From NCBI GenBank assembly GCA_014825775.1, contig MVAQ01000131.1, positions 1 through 57,980 on the forward strand: 57,980 nucleotides of DNA, in the 5' to 3' direction. Under the pieces are notes generated by a model. That model did no database searches. It saw only the letters and a program-made list of their open reading frames with translations, and had not been told where the DNA came from. Each line of letters starts with the position of its first letter. Positions within the stretch are counted from its first letter, which is position 1. The DNA comes from Krasilnikovozyma curviuscula (lineage: Eukaryota > Basidiomycota > Tremellomycetes > Cystofilobasidiales > Mrakiaceae). Shown here piece after piece: positions 47,906 to 57,980 of the stretch. Position numbers and translations under genes: made by a program.

Positions 47906-50846
47906 TCAATCGAAGACCTTCAATCCACTGAAGCACTCCTTGGACAGCATAGCGTCCAAAACCTCTTCGGGGCTCTTCTTTTTCTTTCCCTTCTGGACAA
48001 CTTTCGCCGAGCCATCCTCGTTCCACTGCATATCATCGATCTGTTCCTGCAAGTCGTCCATCTCCTCGTCCTCCTGATCTCTCAAGAAATACTTCATCAT
48101 CGCTCCTGAGAAACCAGAGAGCAAGGCGACACCAGGTTGGTCAGCCTCGACGGGCTTGGTTGTGTTAGCTGTGTTGTGGCCCTGGAGGTTCCAGAAGACG
48201 ATCTCCGGGAAGTCCGCGTAGCCTGCTTCTTTGAACTTTCTCTGGATGAGTTGGAATGATGTCTCGTTCCAGGAGTCGCTTCCAGTGTTTGTTTGTTGTC
48301 TTCCGTCGTGCTGATAGTACTTGCTGTTGGCAGAATCAAACTGCATGTCGGAGAAGACGAAGAGCTTCTTTGGGAGCTCGTCGTTGGTGAGGTTATACTT
48401 GATAGCGGTTGGAAGGATGAGATCGAGAAAGACGGAAACAAAGTTTGTATTCTGTTCCCAGTCAGTGGTGACCATATACTGAGCAATCTCCCAAATTGGC
48501 GCCTTGTCCTTGATTTCCAGGAGTTTGGGCGAGGATGAGAAAGAGATGAACTTGTTCTTGACTAGAGGCAACTCGAATTAATTTCTTTACCAAGAATTCA
48601 GAAGTATAGTAAAATCACTCACATGGAGGTTTTGACAGTTGAGAAAGGAGAATTGTCATGGCCAAAGCAGGAAAGATCGGCAATGGATGCTTCTTCTGTT
48701 GGGGTCTAACGTTGTGCAAACCACCCATGGAACCTGATAATAAAGGAGTTAATCCGACATATAATCTGCAGAAATACATGCAATTGAATGGGGCTTACCA
48801 GAAACGTCACAAATCGCCAAGCAGTTCGAGAGCTGACCGTTACCAGAAGAAGCGATGGATTCAAGGAGGGTGTTCCATTGCATCTGGAGAACATCCTTGT
48901 CAATCAAGCCGAACTCGTCGGATATTTGATTGGCCAGCGCTATGAACAAGAAAGACAGGTTAGATATGGTCGACTCAAAAACTAAAATAGATTAATTAAA
49001 CTCACAATCTATCAAAATCTCATGGGGCATCAAAGCTGCACCAGAGATGGTGCTCTTACCACTCTTCACCTTGTGCATATACTTCTTGAAGCCCTCCATA
49101 TCCCACTTGCTGAAGTTTCCTTTGTTTCTCTGCATTGACTTGGACGCAACCCTGTCGTACTTGATGGCCTTCCAATCTTCAGCTTTCTCCGTCATCTTGA
49201 CTTCTGGCAGCTGAAGGATGGCTCTGAGTGGTGTAAGGTAGTTCTTCTGAAGCGCCTGACGAGCCAATGCGGTAGTAGCTTTTGCATGGCCATCTTCATT
49301 GGTAATGAAGACAGCGGGGAAGAGCAAGTGGGAAATGGCGGTGCTAAGCAATGTTTGCTTATCCGAGGAGTGGCCTGGAGTTGGAGCCCACTTTCCAGCC
49401 AGTTGGATCTGGAACAGAAGTGCCTTTTCCTCTTGTTTTGGGGTTTTCATGTTGGTCACTTGGGAGAGGAGCGTCAGATCGCAGGCGAGTTGTCGAGCGA
49501 AGAGACGGGTAACGGCGATGAAGAGAGCCCTGAACTTTGGGTTGGAAAGATTGGTTAGGAGACGTTCTCTGAGGAGATCTTGTTTGAGGTTGGCTATTGA
49601 GCAGGAAAGTAGTTCGTTAGTCATTGCTGAGAATGACGGTCTGTTTCGGAACCTACCATCAGTGAGCATCGAATACTTCTTCATGAAAGGGTCGTCATGC
49701 TGCTTCACAACTTCAACTCTAAGCTTGTGCTTCGAGAGCTCAATTCTTTGCTTTACCGACTTCTTTTTGTCATTGCTGTCGTCGCCAGAAGAAAGTCTTC
49801 TCTTCTTCTCCAAAGCTCCAATCTTCTTCGACCCCAAAGCTTCATTGATGGCGGTAAGTTCACCAAAGTAAGTGGGACTGAACTGGTTGGCTAGCGCTAA
49901 AGCGAGGATGTTGAGAAGACTGACGCGACACTGTATCAGTGGATGTAATTAAGGAACAACAGACGGGAAAGACCAACAACTTACTCTTTGTAGTATCCGT
50001 GGGGTCTTGGTGGATATTCAGGAAGCTCCCCCTCTTCCGCCTCCTCAACAACCTCCTTCTCGCTGTCTACCATTTCGAAATCATCGTCCTCCCCCTTTTC
50101 CACGGCCACTTTCTTGGCCTTGACCTTCTCATCTTCAGATTTTTTCTTCTCATCGCGGGCCCTGTTTCTAGGTCTAGCACAGGTAGGAAGGACAATCTGT
50201 GGAAGGCTAGCGTAGGCAAAATCAAAACAAAAAGTCAGCAACGCTGTGCAGAAGGACCGTAAGACTCCGATCTAGGGACAGATAATGCTAACTTTTCGAC
50301 CATTGTCCTTGGATGATTTTCCCATAACCAGCCGAGACATCTATAGAACACTTCTCTCTCTCCTTTTCCTTCGTGGATGGAACGACATTGGAAGATGACT
50401 TTCAAAGTCTTTAAAGGGTCCTGTTGAAAAGCCTTTGGGAGGAGCTCGTGGAGATGAGATGGAGTGATACCAGCATGGAGATCGAACGACAAGTCGACCA
50501 AAGGTGAGTTGGATGACTTGAAAGCAATGTCCGCATTGGTGGTTCTAGAGAGGTTGTCAATCTTTTGAGATTCCTTCGCTAATGCATTCAAGAATGCTTC
50601 ACCAGTTTCCTTCTTGGCCCCATCCTGAACGCTATTCTGTTGATCTGCTGATTTGGTTACCAGCGGGGTGTAGGGGAGCAGTCTATCGAGGTAATCTTGG
50701 GAATGAAGATCTTGGATCAGATCCAATGGGAGGGTGAAGTCAACCTTTGAGCTGGCTGAGGCAGGGAGGATGGAAGGTTGTGTGGATTTGATGAATGTGG
50801 AGGATTGAGGTGGGAGGATAATGTCTTCAGTAAGAAAGGATGTCAT
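47906..50846 (-). CDS. DUF2828 / TROVE-like protein with vWA domain
   Basis: Cytosolic protein of unknown role; DUF2828 resembles Ro/TROVE RNA-binding proteins. The start at 50846 gives MTSFLTEDIILPPQSS. The N-terminal part includes LSFDLHAGITPSHLHELLPK and VIFQCRSIHEGKGEREVFYR (about 50400-50330), as in TROVE repeats. A Lys/Glu-rich linker follows (50120-50010). Helical repeats include LRAILQLPEVK and RNKGNFSKWDMEGFKKYMHK. The vWA domain has the metal site CDVSGSMGGLHNV (DxSxS, split by an intron near 48795-48735), a Thr/Ser-poor middle and LFVFSDMQFDSAN (about 48350). The C-terminus is acidic, then Lys-rich and ends SGLKVFD. Around 8 introns. Plants and fungi both have this family; no biochemical function is known to me. 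Confidence 0.85.
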
Positions 50847-51190
50847 TCTGAAACGACGGGTCGAATAGAATGGATTGATGTCGAGAGTCAAGAGCAGATC
50901 GACTCTACAGAGGCACACCTTCTTAAATACCTCAGCTCCCAGAATAATTTGAGGTCAGTGCACTCTGAAATGACTTACTCTCTCAACTTTAAGACTTCCA
51001 AGTCAAGCCTGTATTCGACTGTATCTCCAGAAATGACTCGAAGCGCATCCGTGAAAGGGGTCAAAATAAAAGAAGGCCGCCACATACGGAAAGGCGCATA
51101 CCAAGCTCACAACAACTTGCTAAAAGGGTGTAAGAAATCAACAACGTGAATTCATACACAAGAAGTTATTACAAGCAGTTCCAAACAATT
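50847..51190. other. Intergenic, upstream of DUF2828 gene
   Basis: About 345 bases, expected promoter of the DUF2828 gene and 3' end of flavocytochrome b2. Nothing recognisable. Confidence 0.45.
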
Positions 51191-53503
51191 TCACAGTTTT
51201 GATTGAATTGCGACAGGTGCCAACTTCTCATCTACATGTCAGGATGGATCCCAAGGACAGGCGTCAGCCGTATCAAGAATAAAATGAAGATCAGGAAAAG
51301 AATCGAGATACTTACAGTTGCTATCGAATATATGATCAACCGGAATAGCGTTGTGATTCTTGACAGCGCTCGCATTGACCAAATCTGAAGTCACTTGCTC
51401 CAGAGACTGAGCACCTATAAGGCGAAGATCCATCTCCATTTCGTCCTTGAAAAACAACAAGAGAGCAATCAGCGATGGGATCTTCTGAAAAGCATTGCCT
51501 CAACTTTGAAACCAGTTGAGGCTTGGATTCAACTTTGAAAAGTTGAGGACATCAGTGGACTTGTAAAAGTTTTATCTGCTTACCTTCAAGATATTACAGA
51601 GGTGCTCAACACCTTGTTGCCCATAACCAGAGTAAGAATATATGAAGGGTCTTCCTAACCCGACGGCGGTGGCACCCAGTGCTACTGCCTGCAAAAAAAG
51701 AACGGGGTGTATCATTGAATAAGTACCCCGAATCAACAGCGACAACAAAAATCCCACCTTCAGGACATCTGTCGCTCTGGTCACACCTCCATCCACAAAG
51801 ATCTCGAAGTTCTTGTTCGGCCACATCTTCCTCTTGATCAACTCCTCAACACACTCGACTAGCACTTCAATACCAGATCTGGCAAAATCAAGCTGTCGAC
51901 CTCCGTGATTGGAGAGAACGACACCAGCACACCCGTATTCTACAGCCTTGACACAGTCCTCCCAGCACTGAACGCCCTTCAGCACGATGGGGTAGCTCCT
52001 GCCCGGCTGGTCCTCCCACCGACTGGCAGGCTTCTCAGAAGTATTCTCCATTTGTGCCCTCCTCTGTTTGTTGGCTTCAGCACAGATCTGGTGGAACCAG
52101 TCGATGTCCTTCCAGCTCAGTGCAGGGTCGATGAACGAGCTGATGGCCCTGGCGGCACCCTGATTCCTCTCGACAGACGAGTCACCGTCCTGAACCGCCG
52201 ATGTCTGTGTAAACTTTCCGCGCATATCCTTCTCGCGTCGACCAAGCTGTGGAGCATCAACAGTGATGAACAGCGCAGTAACACCTCGGAGGATGGCATG
52301 CTGCACAATCTTCTTCGTTTTGGAGCGGTCTTGATTGACGTAGAGCTGCATCCACTGAGTCTGACCTGGCGATCTTGCGTCCACCATTTCGTCGAATGAA
52401 CACGAAGCCAACGTTGGAATCTGCAAACGATGAGGAGGGTCAGCCTTCAACTTTTAAGATACCGCTGTCGGTCACACGTACCATCTGGATCACATTCTTT
52501 CCTGCTAAGCCTTTAGTGAGAGCGACTTCTCCTTCATCACAGCCAAGTTTACCTAGAGCGGTGGCAGTAGCGTAGATAGGCAGATCACAGGGCTATTGAG
52601 TGGAGACTGTTTGAGTCAGTAAACCGGTGAAAATAAAAGCCACCCAAAAATTCTTGCATTCACCGTTCCGAGCATTGATCGTTTAGTAGAGACGATTTTG
52701 ACATCAATCAGCACTCTAGGTCTGAACCATATCCGGCCGTAAGCTGAGGAGTTTTCCCTCAAAGTGATTTCGTCGTCTGATCCAGAACCTTCAAGGGAGA
52801 CGATTCTCATTCAATACATCTAATCCTTGAAAAAGATTCGAAAATATGTGCTTACTGTAGTATGCCCAAGAGGTTGCCGGCAAAACGAACTTCGCAGGTG
52901 CGGTAAAGTCACCGATGGAGAGGATCTGAAGAAGGTACAAAAAAGGCAACCTGGTAAGCAAACTCCACAGATAAGAAAGGTATGAATATCAGTCGTACTT
53001 GAGACAATGGAGGCAGCAACGACCGTCTGTACAGCTGGAGACTCTGTTCCGGAGTCAGACTCTACCAGGTTGCGGTGAAATCGTAGAAGAAAAAAAAAGG
53101 CAGAATCGAGACAGAAATCAGCAACAGAACTTCAGTCCAACAATTCCAGCCTGGTCAAAGGAACGTAGGATCACCTGGACAGCTACTTTGCTGTCTCCGG
53201 AAGGAGCTGGAATGTTCAAAGGTCCCAAGTTTTTATCCGGCGACAAATGTTCCTTGACAAGGTCTGGAGGGTGGACCTGAGAGTATGCATCTGTTCCATC
53301 TTGACCACTGTATTTGAGCAAGATAGCTGATCCTCCTGGGTGTTCACTGAGGAAATCCGTCACATCCCAAACGTTTCCTGGAGAAACAACCGAGTCGTCA
53401 GCAATCCAGAATCCCTTTCTTCAACGCAGCTACCGAACTGACCATGAATCGCTATGTAGCAGCTTTCTTTGGACTTGTGCCTGGCCAGCTCTTGTAAGTC
53501 CAT
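51191..53503 (-). CDS. CYB2: Flavocytochrome b2 (L-lactate:cytochrome c oxidoreductase)
   Basis: Oxidises L-lactate to pyruvate and passes electrons through heme b to cytochrome c, in the mitochondrial intermembrane space. The N-terminal cytochrome b5 domain has VWDVTDFLSEHPGGSAILLK (heme His at HPGG, about 53345) and a second heme His in AYSQVHPPD. The FMN domain follows: WAYYSSGSDDEITLREN (about 52860-52750), WMQLYVNQDR, FITVDAPQLGRREKDMR, the active-site LSNHGGRQLDFARSG (about 51880) and FVDGGVTRATDVLK. The C-terminus is IFDSNYEKLAPVAIQSKL (stop 51191), reached through an intron at 51238-51315. ATG at 53503 (MDLQELARHKSK) is the first in-frame Met, but the frame stays open upstream to about 53655, so the presequence may come from an unseen 5' exon. 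Confidence 0.92.
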
Positions 53504-55081
53504 GATGGGGGCTGTTGGAAGGTCGTGGTCAGAGGCAGAAGAGGAGGAGAAGGCGTTGGCCCAAAAGGTGGAGATTAGAAGGCGGGGAAAGGAGGTAGCA
53601 ACGGGGGACCGCCAGCTTGACCATCTCAGAGTCCAATTCGTTAGGAATTCCCTTTAGAGTGTATAAGAATGAAGATTACAGCTGTCCGGTAGCTGTTCCA
53701 TAATAGTAATCTAGTAAACTAGATGTCAAACAATAAATAGTTTTACGCCAGTGATTTTTTCGTGACGCGACCTTTGCCGGTGTGTTTCGATCCAGCCAAC
53801 TTTCCGAGTCAGCCTTCATATCGAAAAGCTTTACCTTCCTTCTACACTCAAACTTACATTTCAGAAAAGACTCCGATTAGCTTCCGTAGAATGGGAGAAG
53901 AACGAAGAGCAACTCCTTCTTCCCAGCTGCTTTCAACCCATCTCGAGGTTACCAGCAGACGGTGAATGAAGCGATGTGTGGGACTTTACACTATCATCAA
54001 TACCAATACCTTCATAGTAGATGATAAGAACGAAGTGAGAGGGAAATATCCAACTGCTACCTGTTTGAGCCTATTTTCCAACCGAACTTGCGCACATTTC
54101 TCCGCAGCATCGGCACTACACTGTTGCATTCGACACGAGGCTAGCTTATCCCTATAATAAATGGGTATCTACTTGTTATTTCTGTCAGTTTCCTTCATTC
54201 AGAGTAGTTTTCTTCTGTGTACTGCTTCGCCGACTTCAATCACCACCATCTCAACCGCCGTATTCACCACCTATCCAGAGCCATCTTGCTCCAGTTTGTA
54301 ATCCAATACATTCAGAAATCCAAAGTTGGAAACTGCTAACAACATCCTCGAGACTGAAGGCAGGATTCAGAAGTATCTCTCTTTTGGATGGTGAGGGTGC
54401 CAAGCAGAAAATGAAAACAGCTCATTTAAAATTTAAATTTTTAAAAAGGTGACAGTAATTAGTATAGGAGAAAACGAGCAAGCTGCTGTCCTTCGCCGAG
54501 CAGTACGAGACATTGCTGAGCAATTGCTATATTATGTAGTTAAACAGACTCAATAACCTCTTGGAGGAAGCTGAGCGGAAGAAGAGGTGGAGGAATGAAA
54601 GAGCGAAGAGGAACAATAAGTAGAAAAGTACGTTGAAGCGGTTAAGAGTTAGGTGTAGATAGTACCTTATCTGGATACCATCGTTGTTGACAACATTAGA
54701 CGTCCTCCATCGCACCCGGTGCTATCGAAGAAGTTACCGAAACTGCTCCCACTGAGGCCGATGAGGTCGCCCATATCTCGAAATTATTCTTTCCAATGGA
54801 AATGCATCTGGTACAGCGGCTCCATTTATGTCGACTAGTTTCCATCGAACCACCGATGCACGCATGGCGCCGTAGGCTCGCAAGGATCCGGCGAACCAAA
54901 ACTGTGGATTGACTCAAAGCAAATGAAGAGCTTGTTCTTTTCTGTTATTTCTTTACCTTTCTACCTCTCAACCATCACATGAAGGTATAAACTTTTGTAA
55001 GCTTTCAGCTAGATGGAGCTCGAATTAGTGAGGAACTGACGACGGCCCTTTCCGCATGCAGTATTCGCATCTGTTGAAATC
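53504..55081. other. Long intergenic region between CYB2 and the ABC transporter
   Basis: About 1,580 bases with no gene that I can support. The first 150 bases upstream of 53503 keep CYB2's frame open. A perfect inverted repeat sits at 53709-53724, an A/T-rich run at 54420-54450, and a 76-codon open stretch at 54698-54925 on the + strand. Confidence 0.5.
53709..53724. repeat. Perfect 16-base inverted repeat
   Basis: ATCTAGT-AA-ACTAGAT, two 7-base arms around AA, about 210 bases upstream of the CYB2 ATG. It could be a regulator binding site or chance in an A/T-rich stretch. Confidence 0.8.
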
Positions 55082-57980
55082 ATGAAGGTCGCTCTGTCCC
55101 TCAGCGAGGATGAGGTGTTTCATATGAGTACACCGTAAGTGATACCCCCTTTGCACCTTGCTTTCAAGTTACTAACACAGCTGCTCTTCGTCAGAAATAA
55201 GTTCCCTACGTCGGTATTCAAAGACTCAAGAACCTATCTTAGTCTTATCATTGGCCTCTCATTACTCTACTTCTTCACTGCTTTGATCATCACCTCCCTC
55301 AAGAGGACTAAACGGATACCAGACGTCGCACTTGCAGATTCTGAGAAGCCCGCCGGGTTTGTCAACAGAAACAATGGCACCGTAGCTCTTCTCTGGGGAC
55401 TAGTCAGGCTAGTAGGTCTGCTTGTTTTAACTGGGATGTTTGGTGTGTCTTGCATTGAGTCTGGGAGGTCGGTAGACTACATCGTAGAGGGCCTGGTTGC
55501 TGCTACCGTTGTGAGTGGTTTGACACAAGAATCATCGATGCTTTAAACCTCACTGAGCGTTCCCCCATTGTCCTAAAGGGATATCTCTCCATCTTATCGT
55601 TCTTATCAATCTTCGTCTTTCCTTCGCCGTCAACCGTTTACACGCGCTGCCTTAAACTTCATATTGTGCTTGGCTTGCTTGCCATCTTCGGCGTCTTCTT
55701 CGCCAGGGACATCTTCCCACTCTTGACCTTTACCTTATCGCCCGAAGATAACTTGAAGGATAATCTGACGGTCATCAAACTTGCTGTAAGTTGACCGCAC
55801 ACTTCATTTTTGCTTGTGCTGACTAGCCTTTATCTCTTCAGATTATTTCAGCAATTTCCTTACTACCACCAGCTTTCACTGCCCCCCGATATGAACCAGC
55901 TGACCCAGAATACCCCTCATCGCCAACGAAAGAGCAACGCGCCTCTCTGGCCTCGAAAATGATGTTCTTCTTCTTGGGTAAGCTTGTGTGATCATATCGT
56001 GGAAGTTACTCTCCCGGCTTCTCTTTGACAAAACGTTTCCCTTTGTAGATGAACAAATTTGGTCTGGATGGTTCCAGAAATCAATCTCTTTTGAACAGCT
56101 TCCTCCTTTGGCAGATGTTGATCAGGCTAGGATCCTCAGCCGTAAATATCTTCACATCCTCGATCCGTTGGACAAGAACAGTCCTTCCTTCAAAAGGCAG
56201 CAGGCTGGAAAGAAGACTCATCTAGGGTGGAGGCTGCTGAGAATCTGGTGGCCGGACATTGCTTGGTCGATGCTTGCCTGCTTCATCTCTGTCGCCTTTG
56301 AATGCACTCTGTCCCTCCGAGTTAGGGACTTGCTGCGCTACATTGAGACAAATGGTGAAGGTGCTTTTCTTAAGCCTTGGTTGCTCGTCCTCAGTGTTGG
56401 GCTGTGGCCGATGTTCCAATCTCTCTTCAATGGCATCTCCGCCAACACCTTGGCGAAAGCGGCGACTCGTTGTGAGAGTGTGATGACCCAGCTCATCTTC
56501 CAGTACACTCTCAAACTTCAACTCAGAGAAGAGACAACGGTCAAGGACATGGATGGGAAGGAAGTCAAAGCCTCAAACTTGGTCGGTAGAATCAACAACC
56601 TCATATCCAGTGACTTAGACACTGTCATTGGCGGTCGTTCTCTGAGCTCGTATTTGGTCAGCTGTGGAGCAGGAATTGCAATTTGTATCTGGGCGTTGTG
56701 GGAAATCTTGGGTTGGAGTTCTTTGGTTGGGGTTGCTCTCATCTGTAAGTGATCTGTACTTAAATTTCCCGCTCTTTCTTACAACAAATCGCATTTTGCT
56801 CCGATTCAGTCGTTACTCTTCCCCTGCCAGTGTGGATGACCTTCGAGCAAAGCGACACCCAGGCGAAGCTCAGTGCTGCAGCAGACGCCAGGGTTCAAAG
56901 AACGGATGAGGCTTTGAATTCCCTGAGGGTGACGAAGATGATGGGGCAAGAGGAGAGGGTCAAGATCGCAATCAAGGAGTTCAGAGAACTTGAGCTTACT
57001 TTGAACAGAAAGCGACTAATGTTTTTTCTCTACGCTGAGATTGCTTCGTTTGCCCTTCCGCTGGTGATAATGGCAACAACTTTCGGAGTTTACACTCTCG
57101 TTCAAAAGGGCGAGCTCAACGCTTCAACAGTCTTCTCAGCTATAGCCGCTTTCGGAAAACTTGGCCATTCTACTTCTATCATCTTCTGGTTCAGCATGCA
57201 CGCAGCTGTCCCAGTTTCACTCCAGCGACTCAACACCTTCCTCCAAGACGCTGAGCTTCTCGATCGCTACTCCGACCCTTCAGCCCAGGACTTAACAGAA
57301 AACGCTAACTACATCGGATTCAAAAGCGCTGTATTTTCCTGGTCCAAATCTCCACTAGGAGAAGTTCAGCGCAACTTCAAGCTGCACATCGACGATCTCC
57401 AGTTCAAAGTGGGGAAAATTAACGTCATTAGCGGGAGTACTGGTTCCGGCAAGACCTCTCTTCTCATGGCGCTTCTAGGAGAGATGCATTTTGAGAAGAG
57501 GGTCGGGTCCTTCTTTAACCTACCTCGAGCTGGAGGTGTGGCTTTCGCCAACCAACAGTCTTGGCTACTCAATTTGACCCTGAGAGAGAACATCCTGTTT
57601 GGCTCTCCCTATGATGAAGAACGGTGAGTATCGCTCACAATGTTTTTATCAAGAATGTTTCTTGCTGATGAATACAGACTTCGTGAATAGATACAAGAAT
57701 GTTCTCAACGCATGTGCTTTGGAGAAAGACTTCTCGTTATTTGAAGCTGGTGATGGGACTGAAGTTGGAGAGAAAGGAATTACACTTTCTGGAGGACAGA
57801 AAGCACGAGTTACTCTGGCGCGAGCGATCTACTCTCCGGCAAAGGTTTTGCTGTTAGACGATGTCCTCAGCGCTCTCGATGTTCAAACCGCCAGGTGAGT
57901 CTAGTCCTATCTATCTCCAATCCGCTCAAGATCTCAAGCTCATTACGTTATAATTGTCTGCAGATGGATCATCGAGAAGT
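55082..57980 (+). CDS. ABC transporter, subfamily C (MRP-like), 3' end missing
   Basis: Membrane exporter, probably vacuolar or plasma membrane, cut by the window edge. The first exon is short (ATG at 55082 to ACACC at 55135) and joins [14 protein letters not shown]. An N-terminal multi-helix TMD0 is followed by the linker [21 protein letters not shown] and the first TMD ([20 protein letters not shown] to [16 protein letters not shown]). The first nucleotide-binding domain has Walker [13 protein letters not shown] (57430-57465), the Q-loop ANQQSW, signature [16 protein letters not shown] (about 57785-57835) and Walker [14 protein letters not shown] (57843-57880). The second half lies outside. 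The order TMD0-linker-TMD1-NBD1 is typical of ABCC (Ycf1/Ybt1-like). The substrate is unknown. Confidence 0.92.

Noticed and set aside
53762..54157. Two short + strand open frames upstream of CYB2
   Set aside because: No splice logic, conserved motif or sensible composition; probably chance.

Overview
This window is nuclear DNA from a fungus, most likely a basidiomycete and possibly a tremellomycete-type yeast. The genes are dense, on both strands, and cut by many short introns with GTRAGT-type donors and CTRAY-like branch points. The products are typical fungal ones: Zn2Cys6 regulator, ATP sulfurylase with an APS-kinase-like tail, type II NADH dehydrogenase, flavocytochrome b2, Bax-inhibitor protein, FIT protein and histidine acid phosphatase. 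I could not test the clade by alignment. Exons were joined by eye from open frames and splice signals, so outer gene boundaries are firmer than some inner exon edges.

Layout. 1-1965: 3' part of an MFS (DHA1) transporter (+). 2122-4368: ATP sulfurylase (-). 4679-6509: CFA-synthase-like methyltransferase (-). 6750-7250 and 7761-8432: two tandem copies (-) of a small Gly/His-rich protein that I cannot name. 8865-11329: alternative NADH dehydrogenase (-). 12136-13398: FIT/Scs3 lipid-droplet protein (+). 13585-14245: small RPEL-motif protein (+). 14436-15713: ketopantoate hydroxymethyltransferase (-), divergent from TRM61 (15894-17579, +). 17834-19226: Bax-inhibitor-1 protein (-), divergent from a Zn2Cys6 regulator (19469-22326, +). 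22639-24940: Rieske-AIF oxidoreductase (+). 25180-29938: Rad5 helicase/RING protein (+). 30160-31340: two small unknown genes. 31512-32183: PET191/COA5 (-), divergent from a gene joining an ABM-type domain to a long acidic and His-rich tail (32610-34149, +). 34966-40091: EFA6-type Arf GEF (+). 40230-42324: histidine acid phosphatase (-). 42881-44879: serine carboxypeptidase (-). 45772-47610: degenerate AAA/Mg-chelatase-like protein (+). 47906-50846: DUF2828/TROVE-like vWA protein (-). 51191-53503: flavocytochrome b2 (-). 55082 to the window edge: ABCC transporter (+), cut off inside its first ATPase domain.

How genes relate. There is no biosynthetic cluster. Several genes serve mitochondria: NDE-type dehydrogenase, Rieske-AIF, PET191 and flavocytochrome b2. 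Two secretory-route hydrolases lie side by side (acid phosphatase and carboxypeptidase). No rRNA, tRNA, CRISPR array, viral gene or intact transposon was seen.

Most worth following up: the tandem Gly/His-rich pair, the ABM-domain fusion, a fungal protein with an MRTF-like double RPEL region, a P-loop retained in the ATP sulfurylase tail, and the AAA-like protein with no visible Walker A.
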